Shown here in pieces: positions 1-8,961 of a stretch of 64,000 bases of DNA. The stretch spans positions 241,433-305,432 of the forward strand of contig NZ_JAFREP010000016.1 in the NCBI RefSeq assembly GCF_017377855.1, given 5' to 3'. A model generated the notes under the pieces. That model worked only from the letters and a program-made list of their open reading frames with translations, ran no database searches and was not told where the DNA came from. The position numbers were made by a program, and so were the translations under genes. Numbering within the stretch: position 1 is the stretch's first letter; the number at the start of each line of letters is the position of its first letter. Source of the DNA: Acanthopleuribacter pedis (lineage in GTDB: Bacteria; Acidobacteriota; Holophagae; Acanthopleuribacterales; Acanthopleuribacteraceae).

Positions 1-385
1 GCAATTCGCGCCGGGCCGCACCATCCAGCTCACACGGGTCACCTGTCGCTTTTCCGGTGACCCTTGGCCCAGCGCCGCCTCACGCCCCCTTGAACCCGCC
101 GATTTGCAGACCTTGGTAGAACACTATCGCGATCTACACGAAATGAAGCTGTGGTTTCACGCTCCGTTGCGGTTGACCAAACCGCCTCGCTGCAAATCCG
201 GTGGACGTTATTGTGATCCCGCCTTTTTTCAACAGCATCCCATGGCCGCCGCCCACCTCACCCGCGCCCTGGGCATACAGGCAACGGTCACGCTTCACGG
301 CGAGGCCTGCCACGGCCTTTGGCTTGACACCACCTACGGTGGGGAGCACCAAAAAAAACCATCGGCGGTTTTACCGGTGTCTTAA
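1..385 (+). CDS. Cas6-like domain of a Cas6-RT-Cas1 fusion (5' partial, frame-split)
   Basis: The reading frame is open from base 2, so the gene begins outside the window. The visible part resembles the C-terminal half of a Cas6 crRNA-processing endoribonuclease: LWFHAPLRLTKP, then RYCDPAFF, then a Gly-containing segment ending GLWLDTTYGGEHQKK. This frame stops at 383-385. The typical Cas6 continuation (IGGFTGVLTI, then the glycine-rich loop GIGKNRGFGLG at 445-477) is encoded in the next frame and runs without a stop into the reverse transcriptase. The frames join at A8 (351-358), where a one-base backward shift gives an uninterrupted Cas6-RT-Cas1 product. Cas6-RT-Cas1 fusions are known from RT-containing type III CRISPR loci. 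The split may reflect programmed slippage, a disabling indel or a sequencing error. Confidence 0.72.
   Translation, partial: QFAPGRTIQLTRVTCRFSGDPWPSAASRPLEPADLQTLVEHYRDLHEMKLWFHAPLRLTKPPRCKSGGRYCDPAFFQQHPMAAAHLTRALGIQATVTLHGEACHGLWLDTTYGGEHQKKPSAVLPVS
351..358 (+). other. A8 run: candidate -1 frameshift or slippage site
   Basis: Eight consecutive A residues lie exactly where the Cas6 frame (CAC CAA AAA AAA) must switch to the RT-Cas1 frame (next codon ACC at 358). The local context A AAA AAA matches the classical bacterial -1 slippery heptamer, and an A8 tract is also long enough for transcriptional slippage. I did not identify a stimulatory hairpin or an upstream Shine-Dalgarno with confidence. 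A homopolymer is also the most common site of sequencing indels. Confidence 0.55.
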
Positions 386-2379
386 CCATCAGCCCACCCG
401 CCTCCGATGCGGATCTGCGAACCCTGCTGGTCGCGAGTTTTTGCGGCATCGGCAAAAATCGCGGTTTTGGCCTGGGTGTCTTTCGTCTGGACGGGCGGGA
501 TCACCTGCTCGGCCTTGCCCCTTTGCGCAAACACCGCGGGCTATTTGGGTTTATGTTGGATCGCGATGCCTTGCGGGCAACCCTCGAAACCATGGCTGAC
601 GCATCACCGGGTCCTGACGGCATCACGCCGGCCGACCTGCTTCTTATGGGTCGCGGCGTGCTGGATACCTTGTGCGTGGACTTACAGGAGGGCCGCTATC
701 AGCCAGGCGGGGAGACGACCTACCAGGTCTCCAAGGCCGACGGGGGGTACCGTCGCCTCAACATCGGGAATGTGGTTGATCGTTTGCTGCAAAAGCGTGC
801 CGCCCACCTGCTCACGCCTTGTATCGATCACTTTCTTACCGAGGCCTGTTATGCCTACCGCAAGGGTTTTGGCCGCGAACGAGCCTTGGCCGCCCTGCGC
901 GGGGCACTTGCCTCGGGATACCGCCATGGGATAAAGGCCGATATCCAAGCCTTTTTTGATACGGTCAGCCGGCCGCGCTTGTGGTCGCTGCTCACGGCGC
1001 TTTTTCCTCGTGAGCCGTTGTTGGACCTGCTCGTCAACTGGCTTCCGGCGGCGCCCGGCAAAAGAGGTCTCCCCCAGGGCAACCCGCTTTCACCGATGTT
1101 AAGCAACCTCTACCTAGAAGCCTTTGACACCGCCTTACAGCGTCGGGGCTTGAAACTGATTCGTTATGCCGACGACTTCGTGCTGCTCAGCCGTGAACCG
1201 CTTGCGCCGGAAACATTGCAAGAATGGGTGACGGCGGCCTTGGGGCCGCTTAAGCTCACGGTGGCCCCGCACAAAACCCAAGCGATCAAACCCGGTCAAG
1301 CATGGGTGTTTCTGGGATACCAGGTCACCGACGGTGAGGCGGTCGAAAAACGCGCGGTGCCGGATGAAGCGCAATGGTACCCGGTGCAGCAGAGTCCTTC
1401 CCTGCGTGGCCAGGTGGTTTACCTCACCGCGCGCCATCACAGTACCTATAACCATGGCGGCAACTTGGTGATCACCACGGTGCAGGGTCGCCACACGGCG
1501 ATCCCTTGGGCAAGTATTCGCACCATCGTCAACATTGGGCGTCATCGACTGTCCGGGTCGGTGCTCCGGCGTGCCCTCAACCAAAAAGTACCGGTCTTTT
1601 TTCAGAAGTTGCTGGGCGGCATGGAGGGCATGTTGGTTCCCCAGCCAGGCCTGCATCAGGCACCGCTGATCGTTTTGCAGCAACAGCGTTTCTCTGAGGA
1701 GGCCACCTGTTTGGCGTGGGCACGGGGCATCTTGGCTGCCAAAATATGTAACCGCGCCGTTGTTCTCAAGCGTCATGGGATCGATCCCGGTTTTCGAAAA
1801 ACGGCCGTGGTCCAGCGCCTCGAAAAGGCGGGGGATGCCGCCGCGTTAAGAGGCGTTGAGGGTCATTATGCGGCTGCCTATTTCGCGGCATTCGCCCAAT
1901 TGGTGGACCCTTTTCGGTTTACCCACCGCGTGTACCGACCCCCGGATGGTCCGGTTAACGCCATGCTCTCCCTGGCCTACATGCTGCTTTACCACCGTGT
2001 CAATGCGGCGTTGATCCGGGCCGGGTTAGACAGTCGCCACGGTTTTTTCCACGAGGGGCGCGGCAGTCACGCGGCCTTGGCCTCGGACATGATGGAGGAG
2101 CTGCGCTTCCTTGCGGATCGCACCGTGGTGGCGGTGATTCGCATGGGCATGATCCAACCCGATGATTTTGAACCCGACCAACGTGGGCAACGGGCCCGGC
2201 TCACCCAAAAAGCCTTTTCCGTTTTCGTAAAACGTTTTGAGCACGTTTTGGCCGGCACCTTCCAAAATGACAAAACCGGCAAACCCCAAGATTACAACGC
2301 CTATATCGAAGACATGGCCGGCAAGGTCGGCGCCGCGCTAAAACTGGGGGTCATTTACGAACCCCGCTGGATGAGGTGA
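358..2379 (+). CDS. cas1: Reverse transcriptase-Cas1 fusion (adaptation integrase)
   Basis: After the end of the Cas6 domain, this frame encodes a group II intron-like reverse transcriptase and then Cas1. Numbering below is from the internal TTG at 523. RT motifs: GPDGITP; IKADIQAFFD with Asp140 (motif A); KRGLPQGNPLSP (motif B); RYADDF with catalytic YADD at 215-218 (motif C); HKTQAIKPGQAWVFLGY. The Cas1 part starts near residue 290 and keeps the three metal ligands: Glu446 (RGVEGHYAA), His510 (GFFHEGRGSH) and Asp522 (SDMMEELR). Cas1 with Cas2 integrates spacers into the array; RT-Cas1 of this type can allow acquisition from RNA. The cas2 start codon lies 3 nt after the stop. RT and Cas1 look intact, so the domain may still be functional if translated through the frame switch or from an internal start. 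Confidence 0.93.
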   Translation, partial: TIGGFTGVLTISPPASDADLRTLLVASFCGIGKNRGFGLGVFRLDGRDHLLGLAPLRKHRGLFGFMLDRDALRATLETMADASPGPDGITPADLLLMGRGVLDTLCVDLQEGRYQPGGETTYQVSKADGGYRRLNIGNVVDRLLQKRAAHLLTPCIDHFLTEACYAYRKGFGRERALAALRGALASGYRHGIKADIQAFFDTVSRPRLWSLLTALFPREPLLDLLVNWLPAAPGKRGLPQGNPLSPMLSNLYLEAFDTALQRRGLKLIRYADDFVLLSREPLAPETLQEWVTAALGPLKLTVAPHKTQAIKPGQAWVFLGYQVTDGEAVEKRAVPDEAQWYPVQQSPSLRGQVVYLTARHHSTYNHGGNLVITTVQGRHTAIPWASIRTIVNIGRHRLSGSVLRRALNQKVPVFFQKLLGGMEGMLVPQPGLHQAPLIVLQQQRFSEEATCLAWARGILAAKICNRAVVLKRHGIDPGFRKTAVVQRLEKAGDAAALRGVEGHYAAAYFAAFAQLVDPFRFTHRVYRPPDGPVNAMLSLAYMLLYHRVNAALIRAGLDSRHGFFHEGRGSHAALASDMMEELRFLADRTVVAVIRMGMIQPDDFEPDQRGQRARLTQKAFSVFVKRFEHVLAGTFQNDKTGKPQDYNAYIEDMAGKVGAALKLGVIYEPRWMR

Positions 2380-2382
2380 ACC

Positions 2383-2655
2383 ATGGCCAAAAAATTTAGC
2401 TACTTGGTCAGTTACGACATATCGGAGCCCAAAACCCTGCGAAAAACCGCGGCTTATTTGGAACGCCGGGGCGTACGTCTGCAAAAATCGGTGTTCCTGC
2501 TGTAATTACCACAACACCAGATTAAAGGGGTGAAGGCGGATTTGGCGGCAATCATCGGCGACCACCATCACCTGATGTTGACTCCCTTGTGTACGCGCTG
2601 CTTTGAACAAAGCATGGTGCTCGGTAAGCAGCCAGAACCCTGTGTGGTTATCTAG
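2383..2655 (+). pseudogene. cas2: cas2, copy 1, with a nonsense mutation at codon 41
   Basis: The frame starts MAKKFSYLVSYDIS with the conserved Cas2 beta-1 Asp, 3 nt after the RT-Cas1 stop. It reads into a TAA at 2503-2505, after KSVFLL. The second copy in this window has CAA (Gln) at the same codon, and reading past the TAA gives the rest of a normal ~90-residue Cas2 ending PEPCVVI. The lesion is therefore a single C-to-T change. Without suppression the product is 40 residues and lacks the dimer-forming half, so this copy should not support Cas1-Cas2 assembly. The remainder of the reading frame is still well preserved, which suggests recent inactivation. Confidence 0.88.
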
Positions 2656-2867
2656 AAAACCTTGGTTTTAATGGGTTTATATGGTTTTCTAGGGCTGGTT
2701 ATTTTTGTTGATGTCGGTGAAGTTCAACAGATTTAAATACTTAGAAGCCAAGAAGCAGGAAACATCACTCAAAATACGACCAAGACGATCACTGTCTTCG
2801 ACTTGCTCTTGAGGTTGGTGAAAACCGCCTCGAAAACCCTTGCCACGCAAGGGCTCTGGAAGGTACT
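2656..2867 (+). promoter_or_regulatory. CRISPR leader 1
   Basis: This is the 212-nt stretch between cas2 and the first repeat. Its repeat-proximal ~110 nt are almost identical to the corresponding sequence before array 2 (8750-8961), while the cas2-proximal part has diverged more. A cas-proximal, conserved, non-coding sequence directly abutting the first repeat is the expected position of the leader that contains the array promoter and the integration signal. Repeat decay at the opposite end of the array supports this orientation. Confidence 0.7.
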
Positions 2868-3316
2868 CTTGCAGAGACCTCCGACCGTGGAGGGATCGCG
2901 ACGTAAGCCTCGGCCATTCGGCGCCGAGCAGTTGTCTTGCAGAGACCTCCGACCGTGGAGGGATCGCGACATACGATATTCCCCCCTCAATATCTAGGAG
3001 CCACCTTTCTTGCAGAGACCTCCGACCGTGGAGGGATCGCGACAATTGCCTCTGTACTGAGGCAGGGAATCCTGGGATCACTTGCAGAGACCTCCGACCG
3101 TGGAGGGATCGCGACATTTCTTCTAACGTATTCTCTATTTTATGACTTGCAGAGACCTCCGACCGTGGAGGGATCGCGACATTTCACTTTTTCTTTTTTC
3201 GGTGGGAGTGGAGCTTGCAGAGACCTCCGACCGTGGAGGGACCGCGACTCTTTGGTCCTTATGTCTCCGAATTCTTGAAACCTTGAAGAGACCTTCGAAC
3301 CTGGAGGGATCACGGC
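2868..3316 (+). CRISPR. CRISPR array 1: seven repeats, six spacers
   Basis: The repeats are 35 nt, start CTTGCAGAGACCTCC and end GGAGGGATCGCGAC. They lie at 2868-2902, 2936-2970, 3009-3043, 3081-3115, 3146-3180, 3214-3248 and 3282-3316. The first five are identical, the sixth has one change (ATCG to ACCG), and the seventh has about six changes, as expected for the leader-distal end. CCTCC and GGAGG inside the repeat can form a hairpin with a GACCGT loop. Spacers are 33, 38, 37, 30, 33 and 33 nt; such variable lengths are common in type III and RT-associated arrays. Several spacers are clearly AT-rich. I noticed no match between a spacer and the rest of this window, but I did not search systematically. 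Confidence 0.97.
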
Positions 3317-4004
3317 CTATGTCTTGCTCGCAAGTGGTCGGTTTCGTTGGGATGCCGCATAGACCTCTACTTGCGAAGGATCTTTGTCTAAATTGAAACT
3401 TTGCCTGCTGGGGTTTCAGCAGTTTGTTGGCTGCCAAAGCAACCATTGGCCGCCATTTAACGTGCCGTTGTTCATCTCACTTTTACCCAAATGACTTCCT
3501 GACCACCTTGTTCGGAAGATGCGTGGTCCACCGTGGCATTTAGTTTTTTGAGACTCAATTGAGCAGTCTTCAAACCCAATACCCGCGTGTCCCCCATTTT
3601 TGTAACATGCTGTGGTTGGTCCACTCCCCGCCACGTTCTGACTAGGAACCCCGTAGCCATGGAAATCGCTCGCCGGGCTGCAGCGTTCAGCGCTCACAAG
3701 CCGCATTCCATGCAACCCAGGAGCCGGTTCTGTATTTCACTCAATGCAACGCGTTGATTTGCAGCCCCTTGGAAACAGCGACGTAAGGTGAACCGACCGA
3801 AGCCTTGGTTTCACGCCCCATCTCAGCTTATGCAAAATCGACCACGCTACCGTGTCGTCGCCTTTAAACAACGCTGCTTTCCCGAGGTCCATTTAGCAAA
3901 AGACCTGGGCCCCCCATTGTCTTGACGATTTTGCTGAAAGCCAGACCTTGTACTGGGCCCGTTAGCCGGCCCCGTTCTTTACCGCACGCCAAGCGCAACG
4001 ATTC
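3317..4004. other. Non-coding stretch between array 1 and the propeller gene
   Basis: Apart from the decayed repeat at 3354-3387, I see no supported gene. The open frames are short, lack ribosome binding sites and have no protein-like composition. A short frame near 3831-3924 ends in VHLAKDLGPPLS and might be a transposase scrap, but it is too short to call. Confidence 0.5.
3354..3387 (+). repeat. Decayed eighth CRISPR repeat (probable)
   Basis: A sequence with GCA, AGACCTC and AAGGATC in the right order and spacing follows the last recognisable repeat after 37 nt, which is a normal spacer length here. It has lost one base and many matches in the centre. It looks like a second, older trailer repeat, which would extend the array to about 3387. 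Confidence 0.45.
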
Positions 4005-7000
4005 TTAGAGCTCGAAAAAGTAACAGGCGCCGGAGTCGCGACCGTGATCGTCATCGTAAGGCGCCCCCACCAGCACCGAACTGCCGCTCATTGAGACCGA
4101 ATAGCCAAACCAATCTTGGCTTGCCCCCTCCGAGGCCGTCAGCACCAAAGCCTTGCCCCATGCTTGGGTTCCACCGAAGTGGCGTTGGAAAACCGAGACG
4201 CTCCCAGAAGTTGCAAGAACCTCATTCGACCAAGGGGTCGCCACCACAAGCGTTTCACTCGCTTCATTCAACGATATGCTATGGCCAAATCGGTCATTGT
4301 TGCCCGGGCTGAGCAAGAACAGTTTTCTTACTTGTCCCCAGGTTTCCAACCCGCCATGATCGCGCTCGAAAAGATAAACCGCGCCCGCGTTGATGCCGCC
4401 GGCAACATCATGACGGTCCGCGCCAATCGCAATCGTATCTTTGCGAATGGTGACCGACCAACCAAATCGGTCGGTGACCAAACCATCTGAGGCAATCAGC
4501 TCTTTTATTTCATGCCATTGCAAAGGGTTGCCCTGGTCACGCTTGAAAACATAGGCTGAACCGGCGTCAACTTCTGATCCGTCCCCGTTGTAGGCGCCGA
4601 CAACCAGAGTATTTACATCAATAGCAACGGAACTCCCGAACCGATCATCGAGGTTGCTCTCTGGGCTCGTCACCTTGAGCACCTCGCCCCAGGCTTCCGT
4701 TCCGCCGAAATGGCGTTCGAAAACATAGGCCGAGCCGGTTCCCTCAGCCATGGGGGCGCCGAGCACCGCGGTGTTTCCTTGGAGTGCCACACTAAACGCC
4801 AAATGATTGCCCCCGCCGGCATCTGAAGCGGATAGTTTTGCGACTTCACCCCAGTGATTCAACCCACCATGGTTTCGTTCGAAGACATAGGCCGCGCCCG
4901 TGTCAGGTTCGCCACCATCGCTCAGGTAGGCACCGATAAGCAGGGTGTCGCCATCGATTGCCACGGAAAAGCCGAAATGATCCGTTGCGGAAGCATCTGA
5001 GGCAAAGAGTTTTTTGACGAAAAGCCAGGAATTCGGATCGCTCGGATCACGTTCAAGAATATACGCGGACCCCGAGTTGTAGCCATAATCGTCGTCTTGG
5101 TAAGCACCGATAACCGCCGTGTCCCCGCTAACGGCCACGGCATAACCCATTCGGTCCAACTCCGCGCCGTCAGACGGGGCAAACTTCAAAGTTTCGGTTA
5201 CGGTTGTCGCGGGCGGGGTCGAAGCCGTAACCAGATCGATTTTTGTTGCCACATCCGATAGGGACCCGTCGGAGATGGTTAGCGTAACCGTATAGGTGCC
5301 CGGTGTTTCGTAGATGAACATGGGGTCCCGGCCCGTGGCATCGATGATTCCGTCATCGTCGAAATCCCATTGCCAAGAAGTGATTGCGGTATTGGTTGCG
5401 GTCGAGGTGTCGGTAAACTGAACCCTGAGAGGAGTATCGCCACTTGTGGTGTCAGGGGTGAAATCGGCGTTCAAGGAGGCCGGGTCTTGTGGGCCTAGCT
5501 CGCACAGCGCCTGAATTTCGGAGGTGCTCATCGCTTCGCCCACCAGATGCACCTCGTCGATCATCCCGTTCCAAGCATAGGCGACGCTACCGCCGGTACC
5601 TTTACCAATCAGGAGGGGGGCGGTGGCGCTTGGGTAATTGATTGGCAGGGCATAATCCCGAAAAGCAACCTGCTCGCCGTTGAGGTAAAGCCTGATTGCT
5701 GACCCGTCATAGGTTCCCGCCACATGAGTCCATTGGCCGGAAGGAATGGGTGCAACCACGCGGATGTTGTAGTGGTTGATGTAAAAGTTAATGCCCGCAT
5801 TGGATCGGTAATAGATGCCATAGCCATCCGACCATCTACTGGTGGAGGAATGCATTAACACCGTGTCCCAGGTGCCGGTGTTTTCCGGGTAAACCCAAGC
5901 GGCAACGGTGAGTTGGTCGGGCTGTAGACTGGGATCGGCGGGCACCACAACACGATCATCGTAACCGTCGAAACGAAGCGCGGCATTCGATGCGCCGGGA
6001 ACCCAAGTCGGGCTGTTTTCGGAGCAGGCCGGCAAAAGGGTACCATCATTGGCCCCTGTTGCATCAAAGGCAATGCATCCCGTGTTTTCATCGAAGGGCC
6101 AGGTGCTGTGATGCCGCGGTGGGGCCGTTACCAAAATAAACTCGGTTTTGGTTTCGGTGTCTGACTCCATACTATCGGAGACGGTCAAGCTGACGGTGTA
6201 TTGACCAGGCTGGGTATAGGTCCAGACGGGGTGTTGATCGACCGAATCGGTAATGCCGTCGCCGTCAAAATCCCATTGCCATGAGGTAATGGTTGTGTTT
6301 GTTGCGGTAGAAGAATCGGTGAACTGAACGGTGAGGGGAACCGTTCCCGCCGTATCGTTGACAAGGAAATCGGCATTGAGTACCCTGCCGTTCAGAGCTT
6401 CAAATAGGTAGACAGATCCCGAATTTTCACCATTATCGTTGTCGTGTCGAGCGCCAACCGCAACGGTGTTCCCGCTAATCGCGAGAGAAATACCGAATTG
6501 ACCGTAATTAATGGGTTCGCTGTCTGAGGCTATGAAGTGAGCGTGGGTACCCCAATTATCGGCCCCTCCGAAATGTCGCTCGAAAATAGGAACCTTTGCG
6601 TGCACGAAGTCCGATGCAACCAAGGCATCGCCATCTAGGGCGACACTCGCACCAAAATTACCATAGGTATTAACCAAGCCATTCACGGGTGTCAATTTTC
6701 GTATTTGTCCCCAGTTATTGATTCCACCTTGGTCTCGTTCGAAAATAAAAACGGAACCCGAGCCTTCATTGCCAAAGTGCTCCGTGGGATTGCTTACGAC
6801 AACCATATCGCCACTGATCGAAACCGACTTGCCAAACTCACCACCATCCAGCGTTGAAGGAGTGCTATCGAGTAGCCTGCTTACTTGTCCCCAATTGTTG
6901 GCGCCCCCTTCATTGCGTTCAAACACATAAGCCACGCCATTCCGGGTACCTAAGCCAAACTCATCATTCGCGCCGACAACCAAGGTGTCCCCGCTAATGG

Positions 7001-7691
7001 AGGTGGAAACGCCAAATGAGGAACCATTGGTCGAGTTGGACCCGATGATTTTTTTCACTTCTCCCCAGTTACCTTCTCCACCATAATTGCGTTCAAAAAT
7101 GTAGGCAGAACCGGCGCTATCTCCAAACGCATCATTTCCAATGGCGCCAACAACCAAAGTATGACCATCGATAGAAAGAGCATATCCAAAAAGATCACCA
7201 TCGACTCCATCAGACGAAGTGATTTTGATGGTTAGTTCCCAGCTTTCGGTGCTTGGGTTTTGGCGCTCGAAGATATAAACCGATCCGGTCCGGGTCCCGG
7301 AATTAACATTCCCCGGGGCGCCTACAACCAGGGTGTTGCCACACATTGAAACCGAGCGTCCAAATTGATCGAAGTTGGCACCATCCGGGGCTATGAGGGT
7401 AGCCACCTCGCCCCAGTTCTCAGACCCACCAAAGTCACGTTCGAAGATATAGGCCCCACCATAGCCGACATCGTTGGCATTTTTTCCTTTCAGTGGGGCG
7501 CCCACAACCATCGTGTTCTCGCTTAAAGAGACACTTGCACCAAATTTCTCACCCGGCATCCCGTCGGAAGCCATTATTTTTTTCTGTTCGTAGACCAAGG
7601 GCTGCCCGATTGCGAAGCTAATGCCAATAACACAACAAAAAAACAGAGAAATGATCATAAATGGGGCGCGAAACTTTGGTTTTATTATCAT
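4005..7691 (-). CDS. Secreted FG-GAP/PKD/LamG surface protein (1228 aa)
   Basis: The start is supported by GGGAG about 11 nt upstream and a Sec-type signal peptide (hydrophobic MIISLFFCCVIGISF). The order is symmetrical: seven integrin-alpha-like FG-GAP repeats (about residues 40-440), a PKD domain (ADFLVNDTAG to about 515), a LamG/concanavalin-like domain (about 525-735), a second PKD domain (about 745-820), and seven more FG-GAP repeats to the C-terminus. Each blade has the pattern FG-S-V/A-I-GDT-L-VVGA ... GSAYVFER. Seven blades per block fits two closed beta-propellers. DFDGDGITDS in the PKD domain is Ca-binding-like. The likely role is extracellular adhesion or carbohydrate/protein binding. 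No sorting domain is visible. The gene lies on the opposite strand between the two CRISPR copies and looks less GC-rich than its neighbours, suggesting insertion there. Confidence 0.9.
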   Translation of the reverse strand: MIIKPKFRAPFMIISLFFCCVIGISFAIGQPLVYEQKKIMASDGMPGEKFGASVSLSENTMVVGAPLKGKNANDVGYGGAYIFERDFGGSENWGEVATLIAPDGANFDQFGRSVSMCGNTLVVGAPGNVNSGTRTGSVYIFERQNPSTESWELTIKITSSDGVDGDLFGYALSIDGHTLVVGAIGNDAFGDSAGSAYIFERNYGGEGNWGEVKKIIGSNSTNGSSFGVSTSISGDTLVVGANDEFGLGTRNGVAYVFERNEGGANNWGQVSRLLDSTPSTLDGGEFGKSVSISGDMVVVSNPTEHFGNEGSGSVFIFERDQGGINNWGQIRKLTPVNGLVNTYGNFGASVALDGDALVASDFVHAKVPIFERHFGGADNWGTHAHFIASDSEPINYGQFGISLAISGNTVAVGARHDNDNGENSGSVYLFEALNGRVLNADFLVNDTAGTVPLTVQFTDSSTATNTTITSWQWDFDGDGITDSVDQHPVWTYTQPGQYTVSLTVSDSMESDTETKTEFILVTAPPRHHSTWPFDENTGCIAFDATGANDGTLLPACSENSPTWVPGASNAALRFDGYDDRVVVPADPSLQPDQLTVAAWVYPENTGTWDTVLMHSSTSRWSDGYGIYYRSNAGINFYINHYNIRVVAPIPSGQWTHVAGTYDGSAIRLYLNGEQVAFRDYALPINYPSATAPLLIGKGTGGSVAYAWNGMIDEVHLVGEAMSTSEIQALCELGPQDPASLNADFTPDTTSGDTPLRVQFTDTSTATNTAITSWQWDFDDDGIIDATGRDPMFIYETPGTYTVTLTISDGSLSDVATKIDLVTASTPPATTVTETLKFAPSDGAELDRMGYAVAVSGDTAVIGAYQDDDYGYNSGSAYILERDPSDPNSWLFVKKLFASDASATDHFGFSVAIDGDTLLIGAYLSDGGEPDTGAAYVFERNHGGLNHWGEVAKLSASDAGGGNHLAFSVALQGNTAVLGAPMAEGTGSAYVFERHFGGTEAWGEVLKVTSPESNLDDRFGSSVAIDVNTLVVGAYNGDGSEVDAGSAYVFKRDQGNPLQWHEIKELIASDGLVTDRFGWSVTIRKDTIAIGADRHDVAGGINAGAVYLFERDHGGLETWGQVRKLFLLSPGNNDRFGHSISLNEASETLVVATPWSNEVLATSGSVSVFQRHFGGTQAWGKALVLTASEGASQDWFGYSVSMSGSSVLVGAPYDDDHGRDSGACYFFEL

Positions 7692-8135
7692 TGGATTTTA
7701 TCTCCCAGCCATTGGTATCAAAAGAAGCATGGTTATAACTACCTTCAAGAAAAAACACCCTGTTTCAAGAGGTAACCACCTTCGTTTATTTCAATGAGTT
7801 CAGGTCGGGAATTTAATGGCTTCATGTTCATAATAGTTTGTTCGTATGTGAAGAATGCAGGGACAGATCGTCTAACACGGAAAAAGTCCGCTCGATGAAA
7901 CGAGATTGTGTTTTGAGAACCTTCATTATTATATGCGAAATTCCATTGAAAATTGGACCAATGAATCCAGAAAATCCTTCTCAGACGGAGCGAACTCCGA
8001 AACCAGCGATATCCTGAACCAAACCACAGGAAGGCTTTTTTTGATGAGGGAGGTTGACAATCGCGGAACGGTGACAGCGGAGGAGGACGGCGAAATTTTG
8101 CCTTGTCGCCTTGGGCCGGCCTAACAACCGGCACA
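7692..8135. other. Non-coding stretch upstream of the propeller gene, ending at the duplication
   Basis: This stretch contains the 5' flank of the propeller gene (transcribed leftwards) and the left junction of the second CRISPR copy near 8110-8136. No frame here has a convincing start or composition. Similarity to the first copy becomes unambiguous at 8136. Confidence 0.5.
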
Positions 8136-8473
8136 GTTTTTTCCACGAGGGGTGCGGCAGTCACGCGGCCTTGGCCTCAGACATGATGGAGGAGCTGCGC
8201 TTCCTTGCGGGTCGCACCGTGGTGGCGGTAATTCGCATGGGCATGATCCAACCCGATGATTTTTAACCCGACCAGCGCGGGCAACGGGCCCGGCTCACCC
8301 AAAAAGCTTTTTCCGTTTTCGTAAAACGTTTTGAGCACGTATTGGCCGGCACCTTCCAAAATGACAAAACCGGCAAACCCCAAGTTTACAACGCCTATAT
8401 CCAAGACATGGCCGTCAAGGTCGGTGCCGCGCTAAAACTGGGGGTCATTTACGAACCCCGCTGGATGAGGTAA
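8136..8473 (+). pseudogene. cas1 3'-end remnant (copy 2)
   Basis: Bases 8136-8473 align without gaps with 2042-2379, the last ~112 codons of RT-Cas1, at a constant offset of 6094. They include the His (FFHEG) and Asp (SDMMEE) active-site regions, but the RT and the N-terminal part of Cas1 are absent. A GAA codon has become TAA at 8264-8266 (after QPDDF), and other substitutions are scattered. There is no start codon context. This is the left edge of a duplicated block, not a functional gene. Confidence 0.9.
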
Positions 8474-8476
8474 ACC

Positions 8477-8749
8477 ATGGCCAAATAATTTAGCTACTTG
8501 GTCAGTTACGACATATCAGAGCCCAAAACCCTGCGAAAAACCGCGGCTTATTTGGAACGCTGGGGCGTGCGTCTGCAAAAATCGGTGTTCCTGCTGCAAT
8601 TGCCACAACACCTGATTAAAAAGGTGAAGGTGGATTTGGCGGGAATCATCGGCGACCACCATCACCCGATGCTGATTCCCTTGTGTACGCGCTGCTTTGA
8701 ACAAAGCGTGGTGCTCGGTAAGCAGCCAGAACCCTGTGTGGTTATCTAG
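8477..8749 (+). pseudogene. cas2: cas2, copy 2, with a stop at codon 4
   Basis: The frame matches copy 1 along its whole length, but codon 4 is TAA (8486-8488) where copy 1 has AAA. From the TTG at 8498 the frame is open to 8749, giving 83 residues from LVSYDISEP to PEPCVVI, with the beta-1 Asp retained. Re-initiation at TTG could therefore produce a Cas2 lacking seven residues; no clear ribosome binding site precedes it. Codon 41, the stop in copy 1, is CAA here. The two copies thus carry different, complementary lesions. Confidence 0.82.
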
Positions 8750-8961
8750 AAAACCTTGGTTTTAATGTGTTTACATGGGTTTTCAGCGCGGGTGGTTTTT
8801 GTTGGTGTCGGTGAAGTTCAACAGATTGAAATACTTAGAAGCCAAGAAGCAGAAAACATCATTCAAAATACGACCAAGACGATCACTGTCTTCGACTTGT
8901 TCTTGAGGTTGGTGAAAACCGCCTCGAAAACCCTTGCCACGCAAGGGCTCTGGAAGGTACT
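8750..8961 (+). promoter_or_regulatory. CRISPR leader 2
   Basis: This 212-nt sequence has exactly the same length as leader 1, and its array-proximal half is almost identical to it. It joins cas2 copy 2 to array 2. Conservation of the leader while the cas genes decay suggests that the array may still be transcribed, and could be served in trans by an intact Cas1-Cas2. Confidence 0.68.

Noticed and set aside
2689..3446. Open frames running through CRISPR array 1 on both strands
   Set aside because: The apparent protein repeats are translations of the CRISPR repeat.
3831..3924. Short transposase-like fragment (VHLAKDLGPPLS)
   Set aside because: Only about 30 codons, no catalytic motif, no terminal inverted repeats or target duplication nearby.
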